From positions 558,001 through 622,000 of the forward strand of contig NZ_QHHQ01000003.1 of the NCBI RefSeq assembly GCF_003258595.1: 64,000 bases of DNA, given 5' to 3'. The notes beneath the pieces were generated by a model, which saw only the letters and a list, made by a program, of their open reading frames with translations, did not search any database and was not told the origin of the DNA. This DNA is from Acuticoccus sediminis (GTDB lineage Bacteria > Pseudomonadota > Alphaproteobacteria > Rhizobiales > Amorphaceae). A program made the translations under genes and the position numbers. Shown piece after piece: positions 26,647 through 37,220 of the stretch (positions are counted from its first letter, which is position 1; the number at the start of each line of letters is the position of its first letter).

Positions 26647-29403
26647 GTGACCGACGTCGACTACCAGCTCACGAACTCGTGGAGCACAGGCTTCCAGGGC
26701 CTGATCCGGGTGACCAACGACGGCACCGAAGCCATCACTGGCTGGCAGGTGACCTTCACCTCCACCGCGCGGATCTCGGACATCTGGGGCGCGACCATCC
26801 TCTCGCACAGCGGCGACACCTACGTCGTGCAGAGCATGCCCTGGAACGCCACCATCAATCCGGGCGGCACCGTGGATATCGGCTTCATCGTGCGCCATGG
26901 CGGCGTCGGTGGCACCATCGGCGACATCGAGTTCGTCACCGAGGGCGACGACCCGCCCGCCCCCGTCGTTCCGGACGTGTCGATCGGCGACGTCGTGGTC
27001 GACGAGGACAGCGGCACCGCCACGCTCCACGTCACCCTGAGCGAGGCGACGACCGAGGCGACCAGCGTCGCCTTCGCGACCGCCGCCGGCACCGCCGACG
27101 CCAGCGACTTCCTGCCCGCCTCCGGCACCCTCACCTTCGCCGCCGGCGAGACCGAGGCCACCGTCACGGTCCAGATCGTCGACGACGCCGTCGAGGAAGG
27201 TGACGAGTCCTTCTCCGTCGTCCTCTCCGACGCGGACGGCCTCACCATCGCCGACGGCACCGGCACGGTCACGATCCGCGCCAACGACGCGCCGCCGACC
27301 CTGCCGGAGATCGCCATCGAGACGGCGATCAGCGTCGACGAGGGCAACCCGTCCTCGGGTCCGGCGGCCGACGGCTGGTTCTCCACCAGCGGCTCGGACA
27401 TCATCGACTCCGACGGCAACGTCGTGCGCATCACCGGCGTGAACTGGTTTGGCGGCGAGACCACGCGCAAGGCCCCCGACGGCCTCCACGTGCGCAGCTA
27501 CCAGGACATGATGGACCAGATGAAGGAGGTCGGGTTCAACGCGATCCGCCTGCCCTTCTCCAACGACATGCTGCGCGACGGCGCGACGCCGACGAACATC
27601 AACTATTCGGTGAACCCGGACCTCGCCGGCCTCAGCTCCATCGAAGTGTTCGACAAGATCATCGACTATGCCGGCGAGATCGGCATCCGCATCATTCTCG
27701 ACAATCACCGCAACGCCGCCGGCGACGGCCCCTCCTCCAATGGCCTGTGGTACGGCGAAGGCTACACGCACGAGGAGTGGGTCGCCGACTGGGAGACGCT
27801 CACCGCGCGCTACCAGGACAACCCGACCGTCGTCGGCTTCGACCTCTCGGGCGAGCCGTTCGCGGCGACCTGGGGCTCGGGTGATCCGGCGACCGACTGG
27901 CGCCTCGGCGCCGAGGACGCCATCGACGCGATCCACGAGATCAACCCGGAGGTCCTCGTTCTGGTCGAGGGCATCGCCGAGGGCTTCTGGTGGGGCGGCG
28001 ACCTGCGCGGCGTCGAAAGCGCGCCGATCCGCCTCGACGAGACGGACAAGCTCGTCTACTCGCCGCACGTCTACCCGAACTCGATCTACGCCCAGCCCTG
28101 GTTCAACGACCCGAACTATCCCGAGAACCTGACCGACGTCTGGGACTACTACTTCGGCTACATCGCGCAGGACGACACCGCCCCGATCCTCGTCGGCGAG
28201 TTCGGCTCCCGCTTCGAGGACCCGAAGGACCTTCTCTGGATGGAGAAGTTCATCCCCTACCTGACCGAGAACGGCCTCAGCTACACCTACTGGTCCTGGA
28301 ACCCCAACTCGGGCGACACCGGCGGCATCCTCGAGAACGACTGGACCACCGTGATCGACGAGAAGGTCACCGCGCTCGAGCCGTCCCTCGGCGACGAGCT
28401 CTCCGGCGGTGACGGCACGGTCTCCACCACCACCGAGGTCACAGTCAGCGTCAGCCTGTCCGAGCCCTCATCCGGCACCGTCCTCGTCGACTGGATGACG
28501 GCCGACGGCACCGCCATCGCGGGCGAGGACTACGTGGCGGCGAACGGCACCCTCGTCTTCGCGCCGGGCGAGACCTCGGCCTCGCTGACGGTCGAGGTCG
28601 TCGCCGACACGGTCGCGGAGGACGACGAGACGTTCTCCATCCTCCTCGCCAACGCCGACGGCGGCATCCTGACGAACGGCGAGGCGATCATCACGATCCG
28701 CGACAACGACGCGACCGGCGGCGGAGGCGGCGGGAATCCGGTGGAGGAGAACCCCGACACCAACGGCGACGGGATCTTCGCCGACATCGGCGTTCGCGAG
28801 ACCTGGGCGGGCGGCTTCATCGCCGACGGCCACGTCAACAACGACAGCAACGGCCAGATCGACGGGTGGACGGTCGAGGTCAACACGAGCGCGACCATCA
28901 CCGACATCTGGAACTCCAAGATCCTGTCGCACACAGGCGACACCTACGTGATCGGCAACATCTCGACGAGCGGGACGGTCAACCCGGGCGCCGACATGGG
29001 CTGGGGCTTCGTCGCCGACGGCATCGCCGCCGGTCTCGACGTCAGCGACGTGACGGTGATCACCGACCCGGACGAGGGCAACGACAATCCCGCCGACACC
29101 AACGGCGACGGCGTCTACTCCGATCTCGTCGTGCGCCAGACCTGGACCGGCGGCTTCGTGGCCGACGGCGAGGTGATCAACGACAGCTCGCAGCGGGTCG
29201 ACGGCTGGTCCGTCGAGGTGACGACCCTCGCCACGATCCGGGACATCTGGAACGCCGAGATCGCCTCGCACGAGGGCGACACCTACGTGATCACCAACAA
29301 CTCGTCGACAAGCCAGGTCGACCCGGACACGGTCCGGACCTGGGGCTTCGTCGCCGACGGCCTGATCGACAACCTCGCGGTGAGCGACGTCATCCTGGCC
29401 TGA
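26647..29403 (+). CDS. Multidomain GH5 cellulase with CBM2 and Calx-beta domains
   Basis: Predicted endo-acting beta-1,4-glucanase of 918 residues. Order: CBM2-like domain (about 1-100), Calx-beta (about 115-215), GH5 catalytic domain resembling subfamily 1 (about 235-575), Calx-beta (about 590-690), Gly-rich linker, and two CBM2-like domains (about 705-800, 815-918). The nucleophile Glu518 lies in VGEFGS. The acid/base Glu403 is present, but the motif reads DLSGEPF where GH5_1 enzymes have DLxNEPH, so the near-invariant Asn is Gly. NWFGGE, LDNHR, SPHVYP and YWSWNP are intact. GTG 26647 has GGAG six bases upstream; GTG 26635 is the alternative. No signal peptide is visible, so export may be type I or otherwise non-Sec. 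It is divergent from the giant gene. Activity may be reduced, and it could act mainly as a cellulose binder. Confidence 0.88.
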   Translation: MTDVDYQLTNSWSTGFQGLIRVTNDGTEAITGWQVTFTSTARISDIWGATILSHSGDTYVVQSMPWNATINPGGTVDIGFIVRHGGVGGTIGDIEFVTEGDDPPAPVVPDVSIGDVVVDEDSGTATLHVTLSEATTEATSVAFATAAGTADASDFLPASGTLTFAAGETEATVTVQIVDDAVEEGDESFSVVLSDADGLTIADGTGTVTIRANDAPPTLPEIAIETAISVDEGNPSSGPAADGWFSTSGSDIIDSDGNVVRITGVNWFGGETTRKAPDGLHVRSYQDMMDQMKEVGFNAIRLPFSNDMLRDGATPTNINYSVNPDLAGLSSIEVFDKIIDYAGEIGIRIILDNHRNAAGDGPSSNGLWYGEGYTHEEWVADWETLTARYQDNPTVVGFDLSGEPFAATWGSGDPATDWRLGAEDAIDAIHEINPEVLVLVEGIAEGFWWGGDLRGVESAPIRLDETDKLVYSPHVYPNSIYAQPWFNDPNYPENLTDVWDYYFGYIAQDDTAPILVGEFGSRFEDPKDLLWMEKFIPYLTENGLSYTYWSWNPNSGDTGGILENDWTTVIDEKVTALEPSLGDELSGGDGTVSTTTEVTVSVSLSEPSSGTVLVDWMTADGTAIAGEDYVAANGTLVFAPGETSASLTVEVVADTVAEDDETFSILLANADGGILTNGEAIITIRDNDATGGGGGGNPVEENPDTNGDGIFADIGVRETWAGGFIADGHVNNDSNGQIDGWTVEVNTSATITDIWNSKILSHTGDTYVIGNISTSGTVNPGADMGWGFVADGIAAGLDVSDVTVITDPDEGNDNPADTNGDGVYSDLVVRQTWTGGFVADGEVINDSSQRVDGWSVEVTTLATIRDIWNAEIASHEGDTYVITNNSSTSQVDPDTVRTWGFVADGLIDNLAVSDVILA

Positions 29404-29424
29404 CGCCCGGCCGCCCGCAGCTAT

Positions 29425-29457
29425 CGCGCCGCGTCCCTCCCCGAGGGGTGCGGCGCG
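29425..29457. terminator. Hairpin between convergent cellulase and xylA
   Basis: A 15-bp stem (CGCGCCGCGTCCCTC with GAGGGGTGCGGCGCG, two G-T wobbles) closes on a CCC loop. It lies 21 bases after the cellulase stop and just beyond the xylA stop. There is no clear U-tract. It probably serves both convergent transcripts. Confidence 0.7.
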
Positions 29458-29462
29458 TCCGG

Positions 29463-30755
29463 TCACACGAATCGATTCACGTAGTTCTCCAGAATCTCCT
29501 GCCGGCCGGACCGCGGCTGCGGCTCGATCCCGCGGTCCACCACGCGCGCGGCGATGTCCTCGAGACTGCCCGACACGAGGTCGCCGGCCGCGTCCCAACC
29601 GGCGTAGCGGTCCGCCCGGGCCGCTTCGAGCCCGCCGTCCTCCAGCATCGCCGCGGCCGCCTTCAGGCCGCGCGCGCACACGTCCATCGCGCCGACGTGC
29701 GCCGCGACGAGATCCTTCGCGTCCAGCGACTGGCGGCGCAGCTTGGCGTCGAAGTTCGTGCCGCCCGTCGTGAAGCCGCCGCCCTTCAGCACCTCGTAGT
29801 AGGCGAGCGCCACCTCCGGCACCGAGTTCGGGAACTGGTCGGTGTCCCAGCCGGACTGGTAGTCGTTGCGGTTCATGTCGATGGAGCCGAGGACGCCGAG
29901 CGTGCGCGCCATCGCCAGCTCGTGCTCGAACGAGTGCCCGGCGAGGATCGCGTGGCCCTGCTCGATGTTGAGCTTCACCTCGTCCTCGAGGCCGTATTTC
30001 TTCAGGAAGCCGTAGCAGGTGGCGACATCGTAGTCGTACTGGTGCTTGGTCGGCTCCTGCGGCTTCGGCTCGACGAGGATCGTGCCCTTGAAGCCGATCT
30101 TGTGCTTGTAGTCGACGACGAGGGACAGCATCCGCGCCATGTTGTCGAGCTCGCGGCCGAGGTCGGTGTTGAGCAGCGTCTCGTAACCCTCGCGCCCGCC
30201 CCACAGGACGTAGTTCTGGCCGCCGAGCTGGTGGGTCGCGTCCATGCAGGCCTTGATCGTCGCGGCGGCGTAGGCGAACACCTCCGGGTCCGGGTTGGTC
30301 GCCGCGCCGGACATGAAGCGGCGGCTGGAGAAGAGGTTCGCCGTCCCCCACAGGAGGCGGACCTTCGACCCCTCCATCTTACGGGCGAAGAGGTCGACGA
30401 TCTCGTCGAAATTGCGCTTCGACTCGGCGAAGCTCGCCCCCTCCGGCCGGACGTCCGCGTCATGGAAGCAGAAGTACGGGACGCCCAGGATCTCGAAGAG
30501 GTCGAAGGCCGCGTCGGCCTTCGCCCGGGCGTGCTCCATCGTGTCGCCGAACCAGGGCCGGTCGAAGGTCTGGCCGCCGAACGGATCGCCGCCCGGCCAG
30601 GCGAAGGAGTGCCAGTAGGCGACGGCGAAGCGCAGGTGCTCCTCCAGCGTCTTTCCGGCGACCACCTCGCTGGGGTCGTAGTGACGGAAGGCGAGATCGC
30701 CGTCCCCCTCGGGACCGGCGTAACGGACGGGCGCAATGCCCTCAAAATACGACAT
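29463..30755 (-). CDS. xylA: Xylose isomerase
   Basis: Converts D-xylose to D-xylulose in the cytoplasm, using two divalent metal ions. The 430-residue length is normal for the long-form XylA. The catalytic His-Asp pair is visible in [12 protein letters not shown]. The metal-site Glu/Lys region reads [18 protein letters not shown], and the helix [18 protein letters not shown] is typical. It ends the xylF-xylH-xylG-xylA cluster, 96 bases after xylG with a small GC hairpin in the gap, and is probably co-transcribed with it. Xylulokinase (xylB), the usual partner, is not in this window. Confidence 0.96.
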   Translation of the reverse strand: MSYFEGIAPVRYAGPEGDGDLAFRHYDPSEVVAGKTLEEHLRFAVAYWHSFAWPGGDPFGGQTFDRPWFGDTMEHARAKADAAFDLFEILGVPYFCFHDADVRPEGASFAESKRNFDEIVDLFARKMEGSKVRLLWGTANLFSSRRFMSGAATNPDPEVFAYAAATIKACMDATHQLGGQNYVLWGGREGYETLLNTDLGRELDNMARMLSLVVDYKHKIGFKGTILVEPKPQEPTKHQYDYDVATCYGFLKKYGLEDEVKLNIEQGHAILAGHSFEHELAMARTLGVLGSIDMNRNDYQSGWDTDQFPNSVPEVALAYYEVLKGGGFTTGGTNFDAKLRRQSLDAKDLVAAHVGAMDVCARGLKAAAAMLEDGGLEAARADRYAGWDAAGDLVSGSLEDIAARVVDRGIEPQPRSGRQEILENYVNRFV

Positions 30756-30851
30756 GTTCGCTCTCGAGCGTCTTTGCGGCAGGCGCCGCGGGGCGTGTTC
30801 GCCGGCTCCGGGGAGCCGATGGGAGGGTGCCGGGCGCGGGCCGGCGCAGGC

Positions 30852-31627
<776 letters not shown>

Positions 31628-31628
<1 letters not shown>

Positions 31629-32926
31629 CACTTCATTCCCATCCGGCGGCGGTAGATGATGTCGATCAGGACGGCGACGACGAGGACGGTGCCGACGACG
31701 ATGTTCTGGAACGGGGCGTCCACGCCCACCATCGCCATGCCCGACTGCAGCGACTGCATGATGAGCGCGCCGAGAATGGCGCCGTAGATCGTCCCCACTC
31801 CGCCCGACAGCGCCGTGCCGCCGATTACCGCCGCCGCGATGACGCGAAGCTCGTCCAGCGTGCCGATGTCGTTGGAGTGGAATGACAGCCGGGCCGACGC
31901 GACCACGGCCGAGATGGCGCAGAGCGCGCCCATCAGGGCGAACACCTTCACCGTGAGGAGGCGCGTGTTGATGCCCGACAGCTCCGCCGCGTCCGGATTG
32001 CCGCCGGTGGCGAAGATGTAGCGGCCGAGCCGGGTGCGGCGCGCGACGACCGTCATCGCGATGGCAATGCCGATCAGGAGCAGCACCGAGATCGGCAGCC
32101 CGTAGCCGGCGGTGAACCCGTCCGGCACCTCCTCGCCGCGTGCGCGGAACATGCGGCGCACCGCGGCGGCCGGGATCTCATAGGCGTTGAGCACCGCCAC
32201 GAAGCCGAAGATCGCCCCGATCGCCACCAGCGCCATGAAGAGCTCGGCCCAGATCGGCTTCACCGGGAAGCCGTGGGCGATCTTGGCGCGCCGGCCCATC
32301 AACAGGATCGCCACCGCCGCGACCGAGGCCACCGCCGCCATCGCCCACGAGGCGTCCACGCCGATGGTGCCGGTGATGCCGCCGAACATGCGGAAGACGT
32401 CGTCCAGCGGGCCGATCGTCTGCCCGTCGGTGATGTACCAGGCGACGTTGCGCCAGACGAGCAGCCCGCCGAGCGTCACGATGAACGCCGGTATGGCGAG
32501 ATAGCCGACCAGCCACCCCTGGAACGCGCCGATCGCCGTGCCGCAGACGAGGCCGACGACGATGGTGACGATCCAGGTCATCGGATTGCCGAACCCGAAG
32601 CCCAGCAGGTCCGGCAGCACCCAGGTCTGCGTCACCGCCATGATCGCCGAGCAGGTTGCCAGCAGCGATCCGACCGACAGGTCGATGTTGCGCGTGACGA
32701 TCACGAACACCATCCCGGTCGCCATGATGGCGACCGACACCGTCTGGATCGTCAGGTTGAAGATGTTGCGCGGGGTGAGGAAGCGCCCGTCCGTGAACAC
32801 GTCGAACACGACGCAAAGGACGACGAAGGCGCCGATCATGCCGAGGAGGCGCAGGTCCACCTCGAGGGATTGAACGAGGCTCCGTCGAGGCGGAGCGATC
32901 GGCGCGCTTTCAGCGGTGTCGGTCAT
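31628..32926 (-). CDS. xylH: Sugar ABC transporter permease, XylH type
   Basis: Inner-membrane permease of the xylose importer, 432 residues with about ten to twelve hydrophobic segments. Family landmarks are [30 protein letters not shown] (the Asp-Leu-Ser-Val-Gly motif of monosaccharide permeases), the EAA-like loop [14 protein letters not shown] and [11 protein letters not shown] near the C-terminus. It starts 64 bases after the xylF stop, with a stable hairpin in the gap, and overlaps xylG. It belongs to the CUT2 (ribose/xylose/arabinose) group of permeases. Confidence 0.94.
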
Positions 32927-32957
32927 GCTTCACGTCCGGCCAGGGGAGCGGATCGAT

Positions 32958-32982
32958 GCGCCGCCGCGCCGTGCGGCGGCGC
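32958..32982 (-). terminator. Intercistronic stem-loop between xylF and xylH
   Basis: A perfect 10-bp GC stem (GCGCCGCCGC with GCGGCGGCGC) has a five-base loop and lies directly after the xylF stop. It has no U-tract. Such hairpins after binding-protein genes commonly stabilise the upstream message or attenuate downstream genes, giving an excess of binding protein over permease. That role is inferred here. Confidence 0.6.
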
Positions 32983-32990
32983 GAGTGCCG

Positions 32991-34016
32991 TCAGTTGCAG
33001 GGCGCCGGGCCGTTCGACACGCCCTGGCAGAGCTCGTCCTTGGTGATCCACCCCGCGTCGACCACGGCCTCGAGGTTCTTCTCCGTGATGGGGAGCGGCT
33101 CGAGGAACTTCGCCCACAGCGTGTTGCCGCCGGGGGACTCCCACTGCACCGCGCCCTCGATCGCGCTCATCTCGGTTCCGTTGGCGAGTTCGAGGGCGAT
33201 CTGGGCCGCCTCGCGGCCGAGATCGCGCGAGTCCTTCCAGACCGAGACCGTCTGGATGCCCTGCGCGATGCGGTTCAGCGCGGCATGGTCGGCGTCCTGG
33301 CCGGAGACGGGGATGCCGTCCATGCCCTGTGCGGTCAGCGCCGCGACCGCGCCGCCCGCGGTGCCGTCATTGGACGCGACCACCGCGTCGACGTTGTTGT
33401 CCTGCGCGGTGAGGAGCTGCTCCATGTTGCGCTGCGCGTTCGCGGGGAGCCAGCCGTCGGTGTAGGCTTCGCCGACGATCTTGATCTTGCCGGCGTCGAT
33501 CGCGTCCTGCAGCACCTCCTGCTGGCCGCCGCGGAGGAAGTCCGCATTCGGGTCGGTCGGCGATCCCTTGATCATCACGTAGTTGCCTTCCGGCACCTCC
33601 TCGAACACGGCGCGAGCCTGCATGCGGCCGACCTCGACGTTGTCGAAGGTGAGGTAGAAGGCGCGCGGATCGTCGATCAGGCGGTCGTAGCCGACGACGG
33701 GAAGACCCGCGTCAGCCGCGGCCTGGACAGCCGGGCGGATGGCCTGCGCGTCCTGCGCCAGGATGATCAGCGCATCGACGCCCTGCGCGATGAGGCTCTC
33801 CACGTCCGATAGCTGCTTGGCGGAGGAGGACTGCGCATCGGTCGAGACGTAGGCGGCGCCGGCCTCGTCGAGCGCCGCCTTGATCGCCGACTCGTCGGTC
33901 TTCCAGCGCTCTTCCTGAAAGTTGGACCAGCTCACGCCGACGGTGAGGTCCTGCGCCAACGCGGAGCTGCACATGCCCGCAGCCAGAGCCGCGGCCAGAA
34001 TGATCTTTCTCGTCAC
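32991..34016 (-). CDS. xylF: Periplasmic D-xylose-binding protein
   Basis: Captures xylose in the periplasm and delivers it to XylHG. It has 341 residues with a Sec signal peptide ([18 protein letters not shown], cleaved before QDLTVG). The mature chain is a periplasmic-binding-protein type 1 fold, with landmarks [53 protein letters not shown] and SGQDAD typical of XylF. The start is GTG 34016 with a strong GGGAGGAAACG ribosome site. A small hairpin (34032-34050) lies just ahead of that site in the leader. First gene of the operon, facing the operator region and the ROK regulator. Confidence 0.95.
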   Translation of the reverse strand: MTRKIILAAALAAGMCSSALAQDLTVGVSWSNFQEERWKTDESAIKAALDEAGAAYVSTDAQSSSAKQLSDVESLIAQGVDALIILAQDAQAIRPAVQAAADAGLPVVGYDRLIDDPRAFYLTFDNVEVGRMQARAVFEEVPEGNYVMIKGSPTDPNADFLRGGQQEVLQDAIDAGKIKIVGEAYTDGWLPANAQRNMEQLLTAQDNNVDAVVASNDGTAGGAVAALTAQGMDGIPVSGQDADHAALNRIAQGIQTVSVWKDSRDLGREAAQIALELANGTEMSAIEGAVQWESPGGNTLWAKFLEPLPITEKNLEAVVDAGWITKDELCQGVSNGPAPCN

Positions 34017-34070
34017 CGTTTCCTCCCTCCGCCGGGCTGTTCTCGCCCGGGCGAATCCGCATTCGGTTTA

Positions 34071-34149
34071 ATCGCATGTTCGCATAATTAATTCAGTCCG
34101 CAAATTAAAAATTCATGTGCGATTGCGAAATGCACTTCGCGGTCGCACA
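34071..34149. promoter_or_regulatory. Probable operator of the xylose regulator
   Basis: The gap between xylF and the divergent ROK gene carries a long imperfect palindrome: TGTGCGATTGCGAA (34116-34129) and TTCGCGGTCGCACA (34136-34149), 12 of 14 positions paired, six-base spacer. TCGCA/TGCGA pentamers also occur at 34072, 34080, 34118, 34124 and 34143. A separate AT inverted repeat, TTAATT and AATTAA nine bases apart, lies at 34088-34108. The arrangement fits a dimeric repressor controlling both divergent promoters. Confidence 0.6.
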
Positions 34150-34223
34150 AAATGCGTTAGTGCTGGCATAACTCGCGCATAAGGGCATGATAGGGCACCT
34201 TCTTTGCTTTATCCGCTGAATGT

Positions 34224-35471
34224 ATGCTGAGCGACGAAACAACCGAAATGCTCCGGTCCGGGTGCGGCCCCCTGCTGCCGACGGTGACCGAGACGCGGCC
34301 GCTCAGACAACGGCTCTTCGAGTGCCTGCGCGCCGCCGGGGCGTCGAGCCGCGCCGACCTCGCGCGCTGGCTCGACTGCTCGCCCGCGTCGGTCACCTCC
34401 GTCTCTGCCGAGCTGATCGAGGCCGGGCTCGTGCGCGAGATCGACGCCCCGCGCGAGGCCGCACGCGGCCGCCCCCCGGTCTCCCTGGCGGTCTCGCCCG
34501 ACATTCACAAGGTCGCCGGCATCAAGCTCACCGACGATACCCACACCGCCGTCATCATCGACTTCGCGGGCGCCATCATCGCCGAGGCGACGATGCCGTC
34601 TGCGGCGCACCGCCAGCCCCTCGCCGCGACGCTCGACGAGGCGGAAACGCTGCTGCACCGGGCGCTGACGGAAGCCGGAATGGTACCCGGCGATCTCGCC
34701 TGGGTCGGGCTCGGACTGCCGGGGGTCGTCGATCATGCGGCGGGCGTGGCGCTCTGGTCGCCGCTCCTGACCGAGCGCAACGCTCCGCTGCGCGAGGCGC
34801 TCGAGACGCGTCTCGGCCTCCCCGTCGCGGTCGACAACGACGCCAACCTCCTCGCCCTCGCCGAATTGTGGTTCGGCGCCGGGCGCTCGCGCACCGACTT
34901 CGCGGTCGTCACGATCGAGAACGGGGTCGGGATGGGGCTGGTGCTCGGCAACCGCGTCTTCCGTGGCGGCACCGGCCTCGGCATGGAGCTCGGCCACACC
35001 AAGGTGCAGCTCGACGGGGCCCTTTGCCGCTGCGGCAGCCGGGGCTGCCTCGAGGCCTACGTCGCCGACTACGCGCTCGTGCGCGAGGCGCAGACGGCGC
35101 TTCACTGGAACCGCGACACCGCGGGCAGCGCCCGCGCCCTCCTCGAGACGCTCTACGCCGAGGCGAAGGCCGGCCACAGCGCCGCCATGTCGATCTTCAA
35201 CCGGGCGGGGCGGTACCTGGCGGTCGGGCTGGCCAACGTGACCGAGCTCTTCGACCCTCACCTCATCATCCTGTCGGGAGGGGAAATGCGGTTCGACTTC
35301 CTCTACGCCGACGCCGTGCTGGCCGAGGTCCAGTCGCTGACGAGCCGGACGGGCCGGATGCCGCCGAAGATCGAGATCAACGCCTGGGGCGACATGGTCT
35401 GGGCCCGTGGCGCCGCCGCCCTCGCCCTCGCCTCCCTCACCGAGCGCCTCCTCGGCGAGTCCCGGCCGTGA
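34224..35471 (+). CDS. xylR: ROK-family transcriptional regulator of xylose genes
   Basis: 415 residues. An N-terminal winged helix-turn-helix (about 20-75, with SRADLARWLDCSPASVTSVSAEL) is followed by a ROK sugar-kinase-like domain. ROK landmarks are GLPGVVD, VDNDANLLALAE, the zinc motif CRCGSRGCLEAY and ELGHTKV. It is transcribed divergently from xylF across the palindromic region, the standard layout for a xylose-responsive repressor. Ligand identity is inferred from context. ATG 34224 is used; ATG 34248 in the same frame is an alternative, and neither has a strong ribosome site. The symbol denotes this ROK-type regulator, which is unrelated to the AraC-type XylR of E. coli. Confidence 0.88.
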   Translation: MLSDETTEMLRSGCGPLLPTVTETRPLRQRLFECLRAAGASSRADLARWLDCSPASVTSVSAELIEAGLVREIDAPREAARGRPPVSLAVSPDIHKVAGIKLTDDTHTAVIIDFAGAIIAEATMPSAAHRQPLAATLDEAETLLHRALTEAGMVPGDLAWVGLGLPGVVDHAAGVALWSPLLTERNAPLREALETRLGLPVAVDNDANLLALAELWFGAGRSRTDFAVVTIENGVGMGLVLGNRVFRGGTGLGMELGHTKVQLDGALCRCGSRGCLEAYVADYALVREAQTALHWNRDTAGSARALLETLYAEAKAGHSAAMSIFNRAGRYLAVGLANVTELFDPHLIILSGGEMRFDFLYADAVLAEVQSLTSRTGRMPPKIEINAWGDMVWARGAAALALASLTERLLGESRP

Positions 35472-35860
35472 CGAGGCGGCCCGCCACTCACGTTCAGACG
35501 CCGCGCCCTCCCGACTCGCTCTCGCGCCTCAGCCTCGCTGCCGCGGCGGTCGGCTACCCACAAGTGCAGCACAACCTCCGGCGGCGGAACGCGCTCCGCA
35601 CCGTGGCCCGATCCGGCCAGACTCGCGGCAAGGGCGAGAATGGCGGGGGTCGGAGTGTATCGCGGTCGCATTTCAAGGTGAAGATGTACCAGAGGAGTGG
35701 TGATAGTTGACTTCCGAAGTCGCTTAACCGCTGGCATTCCGTCGCCCCCATAATCTAAAGTTTGCCTGCAATGAGTTTTTGATAAGTCCCAGACCGGGCG
35801 TATCCGCTACCATGCCGCGCATGCTGCAACCGCGCGGATCGCAACCTAACGGAGGCCGCG
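35472..35860. other. Intergenic region before the GntR gene
   Basis: 389 bases with no gene I can support; the open frames here have compositions unlike the neighbouring genes. The right half (from about 35700) is AT-richer and should contain the promoter of the downstream regulator. A 13-base perfect palindrome, GACTTCCGAAGTC, lies at 35709-35721 and could be an operator, possibly autoregulatory. No clear -35/-10 pair was found. Confidence 0.4.
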
Positions 35861-36577
35861 TTGTCCATGTCCGAAGCCGCCGAAGCCACTGTCGCCCCTC
35901 TCGCCCACGCTACCCCGGCGATGGACGGAATGCCCGCCGCGCAGCGGGTTCTGAACGAACTGCGCAACATGATCATCAAGGGCGACCTCGCGCCCGGGTC
36001 GCGCATCGTCGAGCGCACTTTGTGCGCGCGGCTGAACGTCTCCCGGACCCCGATGCGCGAGGCGCTCAAGCTCCTTGAGATCGACGGGCTGATCGAGATC
36101 TCGCAGAACCGCGGCGCACGCGTCCTCGCCTTCACCCCGGACGAGGCGCGCGAGCTCTTCGAGGTGCTGGCGAGCCTCGAAGGGCTGGCGGCCGAGCTCG
36201 CGGCGACGCGCATGACCGAGGACGACGCGGCCCACATCGCCCGCCTCCACGAGGCGATGAGCGCCCACTATGCCAACCGGAACCGCGACGAGTATTTCGA
36301 CTGCAACAGCATGATCCACGAGGCGGTGATCGCGGCGGCGCGCAACCGGACGCTGGAGATCACATGGGCCGGCCTGCTGCGCCGGGCCCAGCGCGGGCGC
36401 TACATGGCGATCGTCTCGCAGGACCGCTGGCACCAGGCGATGGACGAGCACGAGCAGCTGATGGCCGCGTTCGAGGCGCGGGACGGCGTCCGGGCGGGCG
36501 AGGTCTGGCGCCAGCACCTGCGCCACACGGGCGTGACCATCGCCGAGGTGATGGCGAAGGTGGCCTCCGCCGCCTGA
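35861..36577 (+). CDS. GntR/FadR-type regulator with FCD domain
   Basis: 238 residues. The N-terminal winged helix-turn-helix (about 25-90) contains MIIKGDLAPGSRIVE and LNVSRTPMREALKLLEIDGLIE, the GntR signature. The rest is an all-helical FCD ligand domain with the metal-site pattern of Asp/His residues (DEYFDCNSMIHEAV, HEQLMAAFEARD, HLRHTG). A GGAGG site at 35851-35855 is five bases from TTG 35861 and eleven from ATG 35867, so TTG is favoured narrowly. Target genes are unknown; neither neighbour is an obvious partner. Confidence 0.85.
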   Translation: MSMSEAAEATVAPLAHATPAMDGMPAAQRVLNELRNMIIKGDLAPGSRIVERTLCARLNVSRTPMREALKLLEIDGLIEISQNRGARVLAFTPDEARELFEVLASLEGLAAELAATRMTEDDAAHIARLHEAMSAHYANRNRDEYFDCNSMIHEAVIAAARNRTLEITWAGLLRRAQRGRYMAIVSQDRWHQAMDEHEQLMAAFEARDGVRAGEVWRQHLRHTGVTIAEVMAKVASAA

Positions 36578-36599
36578 GGCAGCGCCCGTACCGCCCGCG

Positions 36600-37151
36600 C
36601 TAGGGCGTCTCGAGAAGCTCGACCACCTGGCGGAACAGCTTCTCGGCGGCGCCGTCGTCGTTGGCGAGCCCGTCGACCTGCAGGACGTTCCGCAGGATCA
36701 CCGACCCGAGCATGAGGCTCATGAGCACCGCCGCCCGTTCGCGCTGCGGCGGCGGCAGGCGGGACGCCAGCTCGTCCAGCATGTTGCACTTCAGGCGATC
36801 CCTGATGATCTGCTTCGCCGTCGGGTGCGAGAACGAGCGCAGCACGATGTTCAGCCGGTCGAGGCTCGGCGCCGCCTTGTCGTTCCGCTCGAACAGGGTG
36901 TCGGCGAGAATGTCCTTCAGGTCGCCCGGCCCACGGACCTGTGCGTGCGAATCCCCGAACGCATGCTCCATGACGTCGACGAAGAGCCCCTCCTTGGAGC
37001 CGAAGGTGCGGTGGACGAGGGCCACGTCGATCCCGACGTCCCGCGCGATTTGTCGCAGCGAGACGGCATCGTAGGGCCGCGTTGCGAACGCCTGCTGCGC
37101 AACGTCGAGGATCCTGGCTCGCGTCGCTTCCGACGCTCCGCGGCTCTGCAC
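36600..37151 (-). CDS. TetR-family repressor of the adjacent RND efflux operon
   Basis: 183 residues. The N-terminal DNA-binding domain shows ARILDVAQQAFATRPYDAVSLRQIARDVGIDVALVHRTFGSKEGLF, broken here by family convention into helices 1-4 (about residues 10-55). The C-terminal helical ligand domain is divergent. The start is GTG 37151 with AAGGGA upstream. It is divergent from the adaptor gene at 37404, and a perfect inverted repeat lies between them. This is the usual layout for local repression of an efflux pump relieved by its substrate. The inducer is unknown. Confidence 0.88.
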   Translation of the reverse strand: MQSRGASEATRARILDVAQQAFATRPYDAVSLRQIARDVGIDVALVHRTFGSKEGLFVDVMEHAFGDSHAQVRGPGDLKDILADTLFERNDKAAPSLDRLNIVLRSFSHPTAKQIIRDRLKCNMLDELASRLPPPQRERAAVLMSLMLGSVILRNVLQVDGLANDDGAAEKLFRQVVELLETP

Positions 37152-37220
37152 TCGCTGTCCCTTCCTCGCTGGCGCAACCGGTGATCCGGGATTGCATACA
37201 AGCGAGCGGAGAAATCACAA

